Origin: Isobaculum melis
Lineage (GTDB): Bacteria; Bacillota; Bacilli; Lactobacillales; Carnobacteriaceae
Direction: 5' to 3'
Length of the DNA: 64,000 nucleotides
NCBI RefSeq assembly: GCF_900111355.1
Contig: NZ_FOHA01000001.1
Span: 186,001 to 250,000 of the forward strand
The notes below the pieces were generated by a model, which saw only the letters and a list, made by a program, of their open reading frames with translations, ran no database searches and was not told the DNA's origin. This document shows positions 16,449 to 25,470 of this stretch, piece after piece. Every line of letters begins with the position of its first letter. The stretch's first letter is position 1. The position numbers were made by a program, and so were the translations under genes.

Positions 16449-16601
16449 TTACGGATTAGAAGAATTATATTTCTTTTTTTCATTCATTTCTTTAAGAAAA
16501 TTTTTTATAATAATTGCTTTCATAAGCGCCATTTCCTGTAGATAAGAGTTTGATCTAATCATGTTTTTAATAATCATCCACGAAACAATCAAATGAAACA
16601 T
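16449..16601 (-). CDS. Possible 50-residue small protein, remnant
   Basis: Short open frame on the minus strand from ATG 16601, starting MFHLIVSWMIIKNM and ending in a Lys/Glu/Asn tail. Its frame continues upstream without a start into further hydrophobic residues (PILIKIAIIGLF), so it may be the end of a decayed small membrane protein. The ribosome site is poor. Reported because it is the only credible frame in this gap. Confidence 0.3.
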   Translation of the reverse strand: MFHLIVSWMIIKNMIRSNSYLQEMALMKAIIIKNFLKEMNEKKKYNSSNP

Positions 16602-16774
16602 AAACAGACCTATGATAGCTATTTTAATTAAAATAGGAAACAGATGAAAATCATATCATCCTTCATTAATATCCTATGAGACAAAGTCTTTCCCTCTTTT
16701 CTCCCCAAACCTATTGGCAGTTTTCCCTTAATATGGTAGGCTGTTCTATGAGCTTAAAAAGGGGGAAGAAAGAA

Positions 16775-17695
16775 ATGATTGAACTGATAGCTACAGCTGA
16801 ATCAGTTGCACAAGGAAAAGCCTTAATTGACTGCGGTATTGACACACTTTATATTGGCGAAGATTTTTATGGACTTCGTTTGCCGTATTCCTTTTCACTT
16901 GAAGAAATTGAAGAATTAACAACATATGCACATCAAGCAAATAAAGAAGTTTGTGTGGCGGTAAATGCACTCTTTCATCAGGATAGAATTGAAAAGGTTG
17001 CACCTTACTTAAAGGCATTAGAAGCCATTAAGATTGATCGTGTGACAGTAGGGGATCCTGGTGTGATTCGCATTTTGAAAAAGGAGGCACCGACTTTAAA
17101 ATTTGTCTATGATGCACAAATTCTTGTAACGAGTGCCAATCAAATTAATTTTTGGGTCAATCGAGGTGCTGTCGGTGCTGTTTTAGCACGTGAAGTAACC
17201 TATGAAGAGCTACAGATTATTCGTCCACAAGTGCAAGTCCCAATTGAAATGTTGGTCTATGGTGCAACTTGTATTCATCAATCTAAACGACCTTTAGTTG
17301 AAAACTATTTTCATTTTATCGAAGAAGAAGAAGATACTTCTAAAGAACGTGGCTTATTTATTTCTGAACCAAAAAAAGAGGATACGCATTATTCTATCTA
17401 TGAAGATATTAATGGGACACATATTTTTGCGGACAATGATATTAATTTGATGCCAGAGTTAGACAAATTAATCAACAATGATTTTGCGCAATGGAAACTG
17501 GAAGGTATTTATACTAAAGGAGACACATTTGTCGCAATTGTTCAATTATTTGTGCAAGCAAAAGAGGCTTTTGAGGCTGGAAAATGGACACCAGCATTGA
17601 TGGAAATATTGAATCAACAGTTAATCGAACTGCATCCAGCAGAACGTGGCTTAGATGAAGGGTTCTTTGTGAAAAATCCAGGGGATGTAAAATAA
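16775..17695 (+). CDS. trhP1: Peptidase U32 family protein (YrrN/TrhP1-like)
   Basis: 306-residue U32-family protein, first of a pair. In Bacillus subtilis the YrrN/YrrO pair (TrhP1/TrhP2) is needed for 5-hydroxyuridine formation at tRNA wobble position 34, and this pair matches in order and in size. The TIM-barrel N-terminus is visible (IELIATAESVAQGKALI, DTLYIGEDFYGLR). It lacks the Cys-rich loop of its partner. ATG 16775 is chosen because AAAGGGGGAAG precedes it; the upstream frame from 16676 has no such signal. The next gene starts 14 bases after the stop. Confidence 0.8.
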   Translation: MIELIATAESVAQGKALIDCGIDTLYIGEDFYGLRLPYSFSLEEIEELTTYAHQANKEVCVAVNALFHQDRIEKVAPYLKALEAIKIDRVTVGDPGVIRILKKEAPTLKFVYDAQILVTSANQINFWVNRGAVGAVLAREVTYEELQIIRPQVQVPIEMLVYGATCIHQSKRPLVENYFHFIEEEEDTSKERGLFISEPKKEDTHYSIYEDINGTHIFADNDINLMPELDKLINNDFAQWKLEGIYTKGDTFVAIVQLFVQAKEAFEAGKWTPALMEILNQQLIELHPAERGLDEGFFVKNPGDVK

Positions 17696-17709
17696 AAAGG
17701 AGCAAGGCT

Positions 17710-18942
17710 ATGAGAACAATTACCAAAAAACCAGAAGTACTTGCACCAGCAGGTACTTTAGAAAAATTAAAAACCGCCATCCATTATGGGGCAGATGCCG
17801 TCTATATTGGGGGCGATGCCTATGGCTTAAGAAGTCGTGCTGGCAACTTCTCCTTTGATGAAATGCGTGAAGGGGTTGCTTTTGCTAAAGAGCGTCATGC
17901 CAAGGTTTATGTAGCAGCGAATATGGTGACTCATGAAGGGGATGCTGATGGTGCTGGAGAATTTTTCCGTACGCTTAGAGATATTGGCATCCATGCAGTG
18001 ATTGTATCAGATCCTGCTTTGATTGAAATTTGTGCCACAGAATCACCTGGTTTGCCGATTCATTTATCAACACAAGCATCTGCCACCAATTATGAAACAT
18101 TAGAATTTTGGCGTGAAGAAGGACTAGAACGTGTTGTATTAGCGAGAGAAGTTGGTATGGAGGAAGTTCAAGCGATTCGTGAAAAGACAAGCGTTGAAAT
18201 TGAAGCCTTCATTCATGGGGCAATGTGTATTTCTTATTCAGGCAGATGTGTACTATCTAATCATATGTCGCAAAGGGATGCTAATCGCGGTGGCTGTTCA
18301 CAATCTTGTCGTTGGAAATATGATTTATTTGATATGCCTTATGCAGGGGAGCATCGTTCCTTAGTTGGTGGAGAAACAGAGGAGCCTTTCTCAATGAGTG
18401 CGGTAGATATGTCAATGATTCATCATATTCCTGAATTAGTGGAAAATGGCATTGATAGCTTGAAAATTGAAGGACGGATGAAATCTATTCATTATGTGTC
18501 CACTGTTTCAAATGTTTATCGTCAAGCAATTGATACTTACTGTGCCGATCCGGATAACTATGTGTTTAATCAGGAATGGGAAGATGAGCTATGGAAAGTC
18601 GCACAAAGAGAGCTTTCAACAGGCTTTTATTATGGGGTGCCAACAGAGGATGAGCAACTATTTGGCAAACGCCGTAAGATTCCTGTTTATGGTTTTATTG
18701 GACAAGTTTTATCCTATGATGAGGAAACTCAGATTGCAACCATTCAGCAACGCAATAATTTTGGTGTGGGGGATGAAGTTGAATTTTATGGTCCAGGCTT
18801 TACACACTTTACACAAACAGTGGATGTTTTGTGGAATGAAGATGAAGAAGTGATTGATCGTGCACCAAATGCCATGATGATTGTCAAAACAAAAGTTGCG
18901 GCACCTGTGAAACCATTTGATATGATGCGGAAGAAAAAATAA
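17710..18942 (+). CDS. trhP2: Peptidase U32 family protein (YrrO/TrhP2-like)
   Basis: 410-residue U32 protein, catalytic-type partner of the preceding gene. It carries the U32 signature EAFIHGAMCISYSGRC and the cysteine set MCISYSGRCVLS...GGCSQSCRW, expected to hold an iron-sulphur cluster, followed by LKIEGRMKS and a C-terminal beta-barrel domain. The presumed role is prephenate-dependent tRNA U34 hydroxylation together with the upstream protein, by analogy with YrrO/TrhP. The start MRTITKKPEVLAPAGT has AAAAGGAG upstream. A strong terminator follows. Confidence 0.85.
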   Translation: MRTITKKPEVLAPAGTLEKLKTAIHYGADAVYIGGDAYGLRSRAGNFSFDEMREGVAFAKERHAKVYVAANMVTHEGDADGAGEFFRTLRDIGIHAVIVSDPALIEICATESPGLPIHLSTQASATNYETLEFWREEGLERVVLAREVGMEEVQAIREKTSVEIEAFIHGAMCISYSGRCVLSNHMSQRDANRGGCSQSCRWKYDLFDMPYAGEHRSLVGGETEEPFSMSAVDMSMIHHIPELVENGIDSLKIEGRMKSIHYVSTVSNVYRQAIDTYCADPDNYVFNQEWEDELWKVAQRELSTGFYYGVPTEDEQLFGKRRKIPVYGFIGQVLSYDEETQIATIQQRNNFGVGDEVEFYGPGFTHFTQTVDVLWNEDEEVIDRAPNAMMIVKTKVAAPVKPFDMMRKKK

Positions 18943-18948
18943 ATTAAG

Positions 18949-18993
18949 AAATAGCCAGTAATCTTTGAAGTTAAGATTGCTGGCTATTTTTTG
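18949..18993 (+). terminator. Terminator of the U32 operon
   Basis: AATAGCCAGTAATCTT pairs with AAGATTGCTGGCTATT (one G.U) followed by TTTT. Confidence 0.9.
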
Positions 18994-19022
18994 AACTGTA
19001 AAATAAAATGATATTTTTAATA

Positions 19023-19084
19023 GTGCACACTATATATAACTATTGCATCTTAATGTGACATACTATATAATAAGTGACATACTA
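19023..19084 (+). promoter_or_regulatory. Repeated GTGACATACTA motif upstream of ppdK
   Basis: The 11-mer GTGACATACTA occurs exactly at 19055-19065 and 19074-19084, and a degenerate copy, GTGCACACTA, at 19023-19032. The copies lie 39-100 bases before the ppdK start and surround TATATAA-like -10 sequence, so they may bind a regulator. No protein is assigned. Confidence 0.45.
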
Positions 19085-19122
19085 ATAGAAAATGCTTTAA
19101 AACAAGCAAAGGAGTGTCGTAA

Positions 19123-21738
19123 ATGTCAACATTGGTTTATTTATTTGAAGAAGGAAACCGTTCAATGAAAGGTTTATTAGGTGGAAAAGGGGCCAATTTA
19201 GCAGAGATGACCAATTTAGGCTTACCCGTCCCTCCAGGATTCACCATTACAACAGCAGCCTGTAATCTTTACTTTAAAGAAGCAGAAAAAATGTCACCAG
19301 ACTTAATCAAGCAAATTAGAATTGCCATTTTAAGCTTAGAAGAGAAAATGAATCGAAAATTTGATGACCATGAAAATCCTTTATTGGTTTCAGTCAGAAG
19401 CGGCTCTGTTTTTTCAATGCCAGGAATGATGGATACGATTTTAAATCTTGGTTTAAATGATGATTCTGTTCAATCATTAGCAAAACAATTAAATGACCAG
19501 CGTTTTGCGTATGATTGTTATCGTCGATTGATTCAAATGTTTGGGGAAGTTGTAAAAGAAATTCCTAAAGCAAAATTTGAAAACGCTTTAGAAAAATTAA
19601 AAAAAGCAAAAAATGTTCAGAATGACACCGATTTAACGGCAACAGATTTAATGGCTTTAACTGAAACCTTCAAAGAAATTTATCAACAATATACAAAAGA
19701 AGCCTTTCCACAACAAGCTGAAGATCAGCTATTATTAGCAGTTGAGGCTGTTTTTAAATCTTGGTTTAATCCACGCGCAAAAATTTATAGAGACTTACAT
19801 CAAATTTCTGAAAGTCTTGGTACAGCAGTGAACATCCAAGCAATGGTTTTTGGAAATGCAGGAGAAACGAGTGGTACTGGTGTTGCCTTTACACGCAATC
19901 CAGCAACCGGAGAGAAAAAATTATTTGGTGAATTTCTACTAAATGCACAAGGGGAAGATGTGGTAGCTGGTATCCGTACACCAGAACCAATTGCTGATTT
20001 GAAGGCAAAAATGCCAGCTGTTTATCAACAATTTGAAAAACTAGCAGCACAACTAGAGAAACATTATCAAGATGTTCAAGACATTGAATTCACGATTGAA
20101 AATGGCAAGCTTTATTTACTACAAACAAGAAATGGCAAACGAACTGCTCAAGCAGCCATCCAGATTGTTGTAGATATGGTCAACGAAGGGCTTATTACAA
20201 AAGAAGAAGCTATTTTAAGCATTGATGCACCACTGATTTCTAAATTGCTTCATCCAATATTTGATGAAGTTAATGAGAAAAAGACCCCTTTAATCGCTAC
20301 AGGTTTACCAGCAAGTCCAGGGGCGGCATCAGGAAAAGTTTACTTTGATGCCGTTTCAGCAAAAGCAGCAGCAGAGCAAGGCGAAAAGGTCATCTTGGTT
20401 CGTTCAGAAACCTCTCCAGAAGATATTGAAGGAATGGTTGTGAGTGAGGCGATTGTCACCAGTCGTGGAGGAATGACGAGCCATGCAGCAGTTGTGGCTC
20501 GTGGCATGGGGACTTGTTGCGTTGCCGGATGTGGGCAATTAATTGTTCATGAGCAAGAAAAAGTAATCTTTTATGATCAAGGAGAAATTCATGAAGGCGA
20601 AGTGATTTCTGTTGATGGTGGAACAGGAAAGCTTTACCTAGGCGAGATTCCAACACAAGTCGCAGGAGAAAATCCAGCGTTTAAAGAATTCTTACAATGG
20701 TTGCCTGCCTTCTCCGATTTAAAAGTTCGCGCAAATGCAGATACACCTCGAGACATTCAAACAGCCTTAGATTTTGGTGCTTCAGGTATTGGATTGGTTC
20801 GTACGGAGCATATGTTTTTTGAAGGAAAACGTCTTTTCAATATGCGTAAGCTCATATTAGCCAAAGATTTTGTTGAACGAAAAGGCCCATTAGCTAATTT
20901 ATTAAAAATCCAAACACAGGATTTTGAGGCGATTTTTAGAGCGACCAAAGAACATGCTGTAACCATTCGTTTATTAGATCCACCCTTACATGAATTCTTG
21001 CCAAAAACTGAAGACGAAATTGTCACAGTAGCGGGACAAATGGGCATTCGACCTGATCAGCTAAGCGCAAGAATTGGTGAACTAGAAGAAGTTAATCCAA
21101 TGTTAGGGCACCGCGGCTGTCGTTTAGCCGTTACCTATCCTGAAATCTATGAGATGCAAGTGGAAGCAATGATTAAAAGTGCGATTACAGTCAGTAAAGA
21201 GGGACATCAAATCACACCAGAAATCATGGTACCATTGATTGGTAGTAAAAAAGAATTACAAGTCATCAAAGCGAGTCTCATTAAGAAAATAGAAGAAGTG
21301 TTAACGGTTGAACGTGTGACATTAAACTATACAATTGGCACAATGATTGAAATTCCGCGCGCATGTGTAACTGCGGATCAAATTGCAGAAGAGGCTGATT
21401 TCTTTAGCTTTGGAACCAATGATTTAACTCAGCTGACTTATGGTTTTTCAAGAGATGATATTGCAAAGTTTGTGGGAGAGTATTTAGGTAAAGGGATTTT
21501 ACCACAAGATCCATTCCAATCATTAGATATTGAAGGTGTGGGTAGCTTGATTCGGATTGCAGTTGAAAAAGGTAGACAAACAAAACCAAATCTGAAGATT
21601 GGGGTTTGTGGAGAAGTAGGGGGAGATCCAGCTTCTATTGCTTTCTTTAAAGAGGTTGGCTTAAATTATGTTTCTTGCTCACCTTATCGTGTTCCAATTG
21701 CCTTACTTGCATGTAGTCATGCAACCTTAAAAGCATAA
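19123..21738 (+). CDS. ppdK: Pyruvate, phosphate dikinase
   Basis: Cytosolic enzyme of 871 residues interconverting pyruvate + ATP + Pi with PEP + AMP + PPi. All domains are present: nucleotide-binding N-terminus (GGKGANLAEMTNLGLPVPPG, VSVRSGSVFSMPGMMDTILN), the phosphohistidine domain with H454 in SRGGMTSHAAVVARGMG, and the PEP/pyruvate barrel (GIGLVRTEHMFF, GHRGCRLAVTYPE, FGTNDLTQLTYGFSRDD). Full family length. It stands alone between terminators. The DUF299 regulatory kinase/phosphatase that often accompanies it is not in the window. Ribosome site AAGGAGTG precedes ATG 19123. Confidence 0.97.
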   Translation: MSTLVYLFEEGNRSMKGLLGGKGANLAEMTNLGLPVPPGFTITTAACNLYFKEAEKMSPDLIKQIRIAILSLEEKMNRKFDDHENPLLVSVRSGSVFSMPGMMDTILNLGLNDDSVQSLAKQLNDQRFAYDCYRRLIQMFGEVVKEIPKAKFENALEKLKKAKNVQNDTDLTATDLMALTETFKEIYQQYTKEAFPQQAEDQLLLAVEAVFKSWFNPRAKIYRDLHQISESLGTAVNIQAMVFGNAGETSGTGVAFTRNPATGEKKLFGEFLLNAQGEDVVAGIRTPEPIADLKAKMPAVYQQFEKLAAQLEKHYQDVQDIEFTIENGKLYLLQTRNGKRTAQAAIQIVVDMVNEGLITKEEAILSIDAPLISKLLHPIFDEVNEKKTPLIATGLPASPGAASGKVYFDAVSAKAAAEQGEKVILVRSETSPEDIEGMVVSEAIVTSRGGMTSHAAVVARGMGTCCVAGCGQLIVHEQEKVIFYDQGEIHEGEVISVDGGTGKLYLGEIPTQVAGENPAFKEFLQWLPAFSDLKVRANADTPRDIQTALDFGASGIGLVRTEHMFFEGKRLFNMRKLILAKDFVERKGPLANLLKIQTQDFEAIFRATKEHAVTIRLLDPPLHEFLPKTEDEIVTVAGQMGIRPDQLSARIGELEEVNPMLGHRGCRLAVTYPEIYEMQVEAMIKSAITVSKEGHQITPEIMVPLIGSKKELQVIKASLIKKIEEVLTVERVTLNYTIGTMIEIPRACVTADQIAEEADFFSFGTNDLTQLTYGFSRDDIAKFVGEYLGKGILPQDPFQSLDIEGVGSLIRIAVEKGRQTKPNLKIGVCGEVGGDPASIAFFKEVGLNYVSCSPYRVPIALLACSHATLKA

Positions 21739-21748
21739 CCAAAATAAG

Positions 21749-21780
21749 AGTCAGTCAAATTGGGTTTTGGCTGACTTTTT
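21749..21780 (+). terminator. Terminator of ppdK
   Basis: AGTCAGTCAAA pairs with TTTGGCTGACT and is followed by TTTT. Confidence 0.85.
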
Positions 21781-21866
21781 GCTGTTCTCTATTTGATTTG
21801 AAACCCTGAGAAAGTTATGATAACATTTTTAGGTAATAGATTAATACGGAGAAGGGAACGAAGCAA

Positions 21867-22292
21867 ATGCAGTTAAAACGAAAATTAGGGTTAACGCTTT
21901 ATTTAATTGGTTTTCTTGTTTTATTGGTAGGCTGTGGTGGCAAAATAAATTATCAAGGAGAATGGTATGGTGCCCTACCCAATAATGAAGAGGTCAAGAT
22001 TACGATTTCAAAAGATACATATACAATTCAAGGAGATACTGAAGAGAAAAAATCAGTGTTAGCTTACCAACAAACTGGGCAGGGCTTTGAGAATAAAACC
22101 AGATATGTGTTGCTAAAAATTAAAGGGGAAGCCTATACACTCTCTTTTCCAACTGGTAAAGAAGCAGATGGTGCTGTTCTAATTAAAACATCGGATAAAG
22201 ATGAACCACTTTATGGAAATGCTGTCCATGTGATGAGTAGAGAGGATTATCCTGATTATCAAGAGTATATTGATACCTATCTTGAGCAATAA
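21867..22292 (+). CDS. Small lipoprotein of unknown function
   Basis: 141-residue exported lipoprotein: basic N-terminus, hydrophobic core and lipobox LLVGC (Cys near residue 23), then a beta-rich domain beginning GGKINYQGEWYGALPN that looks like a small lipocalin- or calycin-like fold. Single-gene unit between terminators, with ribosome site GAGAAGGGA before ATG 21867. The function cannot be deduced. Confidence 0.75.
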   Translation: MQLKRKLGLTLYLIGFLVLLVGCGGKINYQGEWYGALPNNEEVKITISKDTYTIQGDTEEKKSVLAYQQTGQGFENKTRYVLLKIKGEAYTLSFPTGKEADGAVLIKTSDKDEPLYGNAVHVMSREDYPDYQEYIDTYLEQ

Positions 22293-22296
22293 AATG

Positions 22297-22341
22297 AAGA
22301 GAAGGAAAATACTAAAACGTATTTTTGCTTCTCTTTTTTTA
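22297..22341 (+). terminator. Terminator of the lipoprotein gene
   Basis: AAGAGAAGGAAAATAC pairs with GTATTTTTGCTTCTCTT, followed by six T. Confidence 0.85.
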
Positions 22342-22460
22342 TGATCAGAGAAAAAATAGCGCTTAACCTAACATGGCTATGGAATCTTTTTTTCAAAGGT
22401 CGTTTATGCTATACTGTTAAAACAGATTAAAATTTAATGAGGAAAGATAGGGTGAACTGG

Positions 22461-23663
22461 ATGGAAGAAACAAACAAAGTAAGTACAACATCTAAAAACA
22501 ATGGGTGGATGTTATTTGCTCTATTTCTAGGCTATGTCATGATTTATATTGATAAATTAACGATAGGCGTAGCGTTAGTGCCAATGGCGCAAGAATATGG
22601 CTTATCAGCTGAAAATAAAGGGTTGATTATGAGTGCCTTTTTCTTAGGTTATATGTTCTTACAAATCCCAGCAGGTATTTTAAACAATAAAATTGGTTCA
22701 AGAATTATATTAATAGGGTCGATTGCTTGTATTGGACTCTTTATGTTTTTCTTTGGATTTGGCAGTTCATTATTATACTTTGTCGTGATTCGCTTCTTAT
22801 CAGGAGCTATTGCACACTCAGGATATCCTTCATCTGCAAGTAAAGAGCTATTATTAAATTATCCTGTTGAAAAACGAACTTTTGCACAAGGAATTCTATT
22901 AGCAAGCTCAGGCGTTGCTGGTTTTATAGGACCAATTTTAGTATCACCATTGATTAAAAATGTCGGTTGGAGAACTGCTTATCAAGTCATAGCTGCTGTA
23001 GCGATTGCCGTTGCTGTTTTTATTGCGATAAAGATTCCTAAAAATAAACCAGCTGCAGCTGTTGAAACGAAGAAAAGTATGTCAATGAGAGAAGTCTGGT
23101 CTGATTACCGTGTTTGGGTACTGACATTCGCTGCATTAGCCATCAATTCTTTATTATATGGTTTTACAAGTTGGTTACCTACTTACTTAATCGTTGAAAA
23201 AGGTTTGGATTTAGTCCAAGCAGGTTATATCAATTCAATTACAGGATTATTCGCTTTGGTGGGTGCAATAGGCGGGAGTTATGTGATTGGAAAATATTTT
23301 GCAGGCAAAGAGAAAATGATTATCTTCACTTTTTGTTTAATTGGTACATTATTAATGTTTAGTGCTTATTTTGTAGGAAGCTTTGTCCTATTAACCATCA
23401 TTTTAGGTTTAGCAAACTTCTTCTTAATCATCACCTTCATTACAATGATGAGCTTGCCATTAAAATTATTTGCTGGCGAACGCTTTACACCAAGCTATGC
23501 GACAATCGGTACAGGTGGGGTTCTAGGTGGCGTGTTAGCACCTATTATCATTGGGAAATTACTGACCTTGTTTAATGGTGCATTTTTAGGGGCGTTTTTC
23601 TTCTTCCTCATTGCAGGAGCCTTAACCAGTATCATTATTTTATTTATTAAAATTAAAAAATAG
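22461..23663 (+). CDS. MFS transporter, anion:cation symporter-like
   Basis: Twelve-helix major facilitator of about 400 residues. Visible are the helix 1 motif (YVMIYIDKLTIGVAL), the helix 2-3 loop (IPAGILNNKIGSRI), and a mid-protein cytoplasmic loop rich in Lys and Ala (KNKPAAAVETKKS). The general shape is that of the ACS family. It forms an operon with an amidohydrolase starting 15 bases later, so the substrate may be an acylated amino acid or peptide that the enzyme then cleaves. ATG 22461 follows AGGGTG; a longer start at 22437 is possible. Confidence 0.85.
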   Translation: MEETNKVSTTSKNNGWMLFALFLGYVMIYIDKLTIGVALVPMAQEYGLSAENKGLIMSAFFLGYMFLQIPAGILNNKIGSRIILIGSIACIGLFMFFFGFGSSLLYFVVIRFLSGAIAHSGYPSSASKELLLNYPVEKRTFAQGILLASSGVAGFIGPILVSPLIKNVGWRTAYQVIAAVAIAVAVFIAIKIPKNKPAAAVETKKSMSMREVWSDYRVWVLTFAALAINSLLYGFTSWLPTYLIVEKGLDLVQAGYINSITGLFALVGAIGGSYVIGKYFAGKEKMIIFTFCLIGTLLMFSAYFVGSFVLLTIILGLANFFLIITFITMMSLPLKLFAGERFTPSYATIGTGGVLGGVLAPIIIGKLLTLFNGAFLGAFFFFLIAGALTSIIILFIKIKK

Positions 23664-23678
23664 ATGGGAGTTTTGAAG

Positions 23679-24845
23679 ATGAGCTTAAAAGAATTAATTC
23701 CAGTAACGGATATGATTAAATGGAGAAGACATCTACATCAACATCCAGAATTGTCTTTCCATGAAGTAGAAACAGCTAAATACATTTATGACGTATTGAG
23801 TGGCTTTGAGCATTTAACCTTATCTACACCAACAGAAAATAGTGTAATCGCAGTTTTAAAAGGTGCAAAAGATGGTGAAACGATTGCCTTAAGAGCAGAT
23901 ATTGATGCTTTACCGATTGTAGAAGAAGCAGATGTTGAGTTTCCATCTCAAAATCCAGGAGTGATGCACGCTTGTGGACATGATACCCATACAGCCATGC
24001 TTTTAGGTGCAGCAAAAATTTTATCTGGGATGCAAGCAGATATTGCTGGAACAGTAAAATTCATTTTCCAACCAGCAGAAGAAGTACCACCAGGTGGTGC
24101 GAAAGCCATTGTTGAAGCAGGCGTGTTAGATGATGTGGATAAAGTTTTTGGCATCCATATTTTCCCAACCATTCCATGTGGTGCAATTGGTATGCGGACA
24201 GGTGCGGCATCAGCAGCATCAGATGTTTTTGAATTAAAAATTCAAGGACGTGGTTCACATGGTTCAACACCAGAATTATCAGTAGATCCCATTTTAATTG
24301 GTTCAGAAATTGTGACTAATTTAAACCATATTGTTTCTAGAAATGTTGCCGCATTAGATAGTGCCGTTATTTCCATTGGTGAATTTACAAGTGGTAACTC
24401 AGCGAATGTGATTCCTGATACAGCTAAATTACAAGGAACTGTTCGTACAAACAGCAAAGAAACAAGATTATATGTTAGAAAACGTATTGAAGAAATCATT
24501 GAGCACATTACAAAAATGTATGGTGCAACCTATGAATTAAACTATACAATGGGCTATAGTGCTGTGATGAATGATCCAGAAACAACCGAACTAGTTCGTG
24601 AAGCCGCACTAAAAGTTGTTGGAGAAAAAGGCATTTTTGCGGCACCAGCAATGATGGGTGGAGAAGACTTCTCAGCATATACAGATGTTGTTAAAGGAAC
24701 CTTCTTCATTTTAGGTGCAGGAGTAGCAAAAGATGGTTATGGCTTTATGAATCACCATCCAAAATTCAAGATTGACGAAGCTGCCTTACCAGTTGGTACC
24801 ATGATGGAAGTTCAATTAATCTTAGACTTATTAGTCAATAAATAA
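23679..24845 (+). CDS. M20-family amidohydrolase (N-acyl amino acid / hippurate type)
   Basis: Cytosolic metal-dependent hydrolase of 388 residues. Metal-binding and catalytic motifs: RRHLHQHPELSF, MHACGHDTHTAML, FIFQPAEEVPPGGAK, GGEDFSAY and a C-terminal His in MNHHPKFKIDE. Such enzymes remove acyl groups from amino acids or open hippurate-like amides. ATG 23679 is preferred because GGGAG lies 8 bases upstream; the frame also opens at 23664, directly after the MFS stop. Co-transcribed with the MFS transporter, suggesting uptake followed by hydrolysis. Ends in a perfect terminator. Confidence 0.9.
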   Translation: MSLKELIPVTDMIKWRRHLHQHPELSFHEVETAKYIYDVLSGFEHLTLSTPTENSVIAVLKGAKDGETIALRADIDALPIVEEADVEFPSQNPGVMHACGHDTHTAMLLGAAKILSGMQADIAGTVKFIFQPAEEVPPGGAKAIVEAGVLDDVDKVFGIHIFPTIPCGAIGMRTGAASAASDVFELKIQGRGSHGSTPELSVDPILIGSEIVTNLNHIVSRNVAALDSAVISIGEFTSGNSANVIPDTAKLQGTVRTNSKETRLYVRKRIEEIIEHITKMYGATYELNYTMGYSAVMNDPETTELVREAALKVVGEKGIFAAPAMMGGEDFSAYTDVVKGTFFILGAGVAKDGYGFMNHHPKFKIDEAALPVGTMMEVQLILDLLVNK

Positions 24846-24851
24846 AAAAGT

Positions 24852-24887
24852 AAACGTCTAATGATTACTACATCATTAGACGTTTTT
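24852..24887 (+). terminator. Terminator of the MFS-amidohydrolase operon
   Basis: AAACGTCTAATGAT and ATCATTAGACGTTT pair perfectly, followed by TTT. Confidence 0.9.
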
Positions 24888-24975
24888 CAATATCATCCTA
24901 AGGTCTGATGGCAGGGGAAAAATCATCTGCTATACTTTAAATATAATAAAGATTCAAGAAAAGGAGTGTTGTGTT

Positions 24976-25170
24976 ATGAATAGAAATACTTCACCAGCTG
25001 TTTACATCCTAGCGTTTATTGGCGCTCTTGTATTAATCCCATTTGTATTAGGTTTTTTTGGCTTAGCGATTGGTTTAACTTTTGCACTCATCTTTAAAGT
25101 AGCAGTTCCAGTTTTAGTCATCTTGGGAATTGTTTACTTAATTGGTGGAAATCGACCTAGAAGATACTAA
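24976..25170 (+). CDS. Small two-helix membrane protein, paralog of 29004-29207
   Basis: 64-residue integral membrane protein with two hydrophobic helices (YILAFIGALVLIPFVLG and ALIFKVAVPVLVILGIVYLI) and a short basic tail (NRPRRY). It shares the pattern Y-I-x-A-F-x-G ... F-K/R-V-x-x-P ... V-Y-L with the protein at 29004, so they are paralogs on either side of the immunity array. AAAGGAGTG precedes ATG 24976. Function unknown. Confidence 0.75.
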   Translation: MNRNTSPAVYILAFIGALVLIPFVLGFFGLAIGLTFALIFKVAVPVLVILGIVYLIGGNRPRRY

Positions 25171-25174
25171 TAAG

Positions 25175-25228
25175 AAAAAAGCAGTAGTCTGTTAAGTAAA
25201 TAAGCTTACAGCTACTGTTTTCTTTTTT
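25175..25228 (+). terminator. Probable terminator
   Basis: AGCAGTAG pairs with CTACTGTT at a distance, with a T-rich CTTTTTT end. The loop is long, so the hairpin is only moderately convincing. Confidence 0.5.
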
Positions 25229-25325
25229 GTTGTTACCCTTTTATATTGTATCTTTTCTTTCTCACAACTTATCTCAATATCTATGTATCATTAACTCCCC
25301 TTTTGATATAATTAGTGTAGGAGGA

Positions 25326-25435
25326 ATGACGTAAATTATACATATGGATATGAAAGGGTTAGCATACGATTCCAAGAATTAAATAGACAATTAGATATTT
25401 TAGAAAAAATGACTAATTTCATGGTTAAACAATAA
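25326..25435 (+). pseudogene. Remnant of a small coiled-coil protein
   Basis: After AGGAGGAATGACG the frame breaks; from 25334 an open frame reads NYTYGYERVSIRFQ then ELNRQLDILEKMTNFMVKQ and stops at 25433. The heptad pattern resembles the small helical partner proteins of T7SS toxin loci. No intact start exists, so I read it as debris at the edge of the immunity array. Confidence 0.4.
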
Positions 25436-25470
25436 TATAAGAGAATGACGAACCGTTTAGAGTAAACAAC

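Noticed and set aside
25334-25435. Intact small T7SS partner gene before the immunity array
   Set aside because: The frame has no usable start; the ATG behind AGGAGG is out of frame. Recorded as a remnant only.
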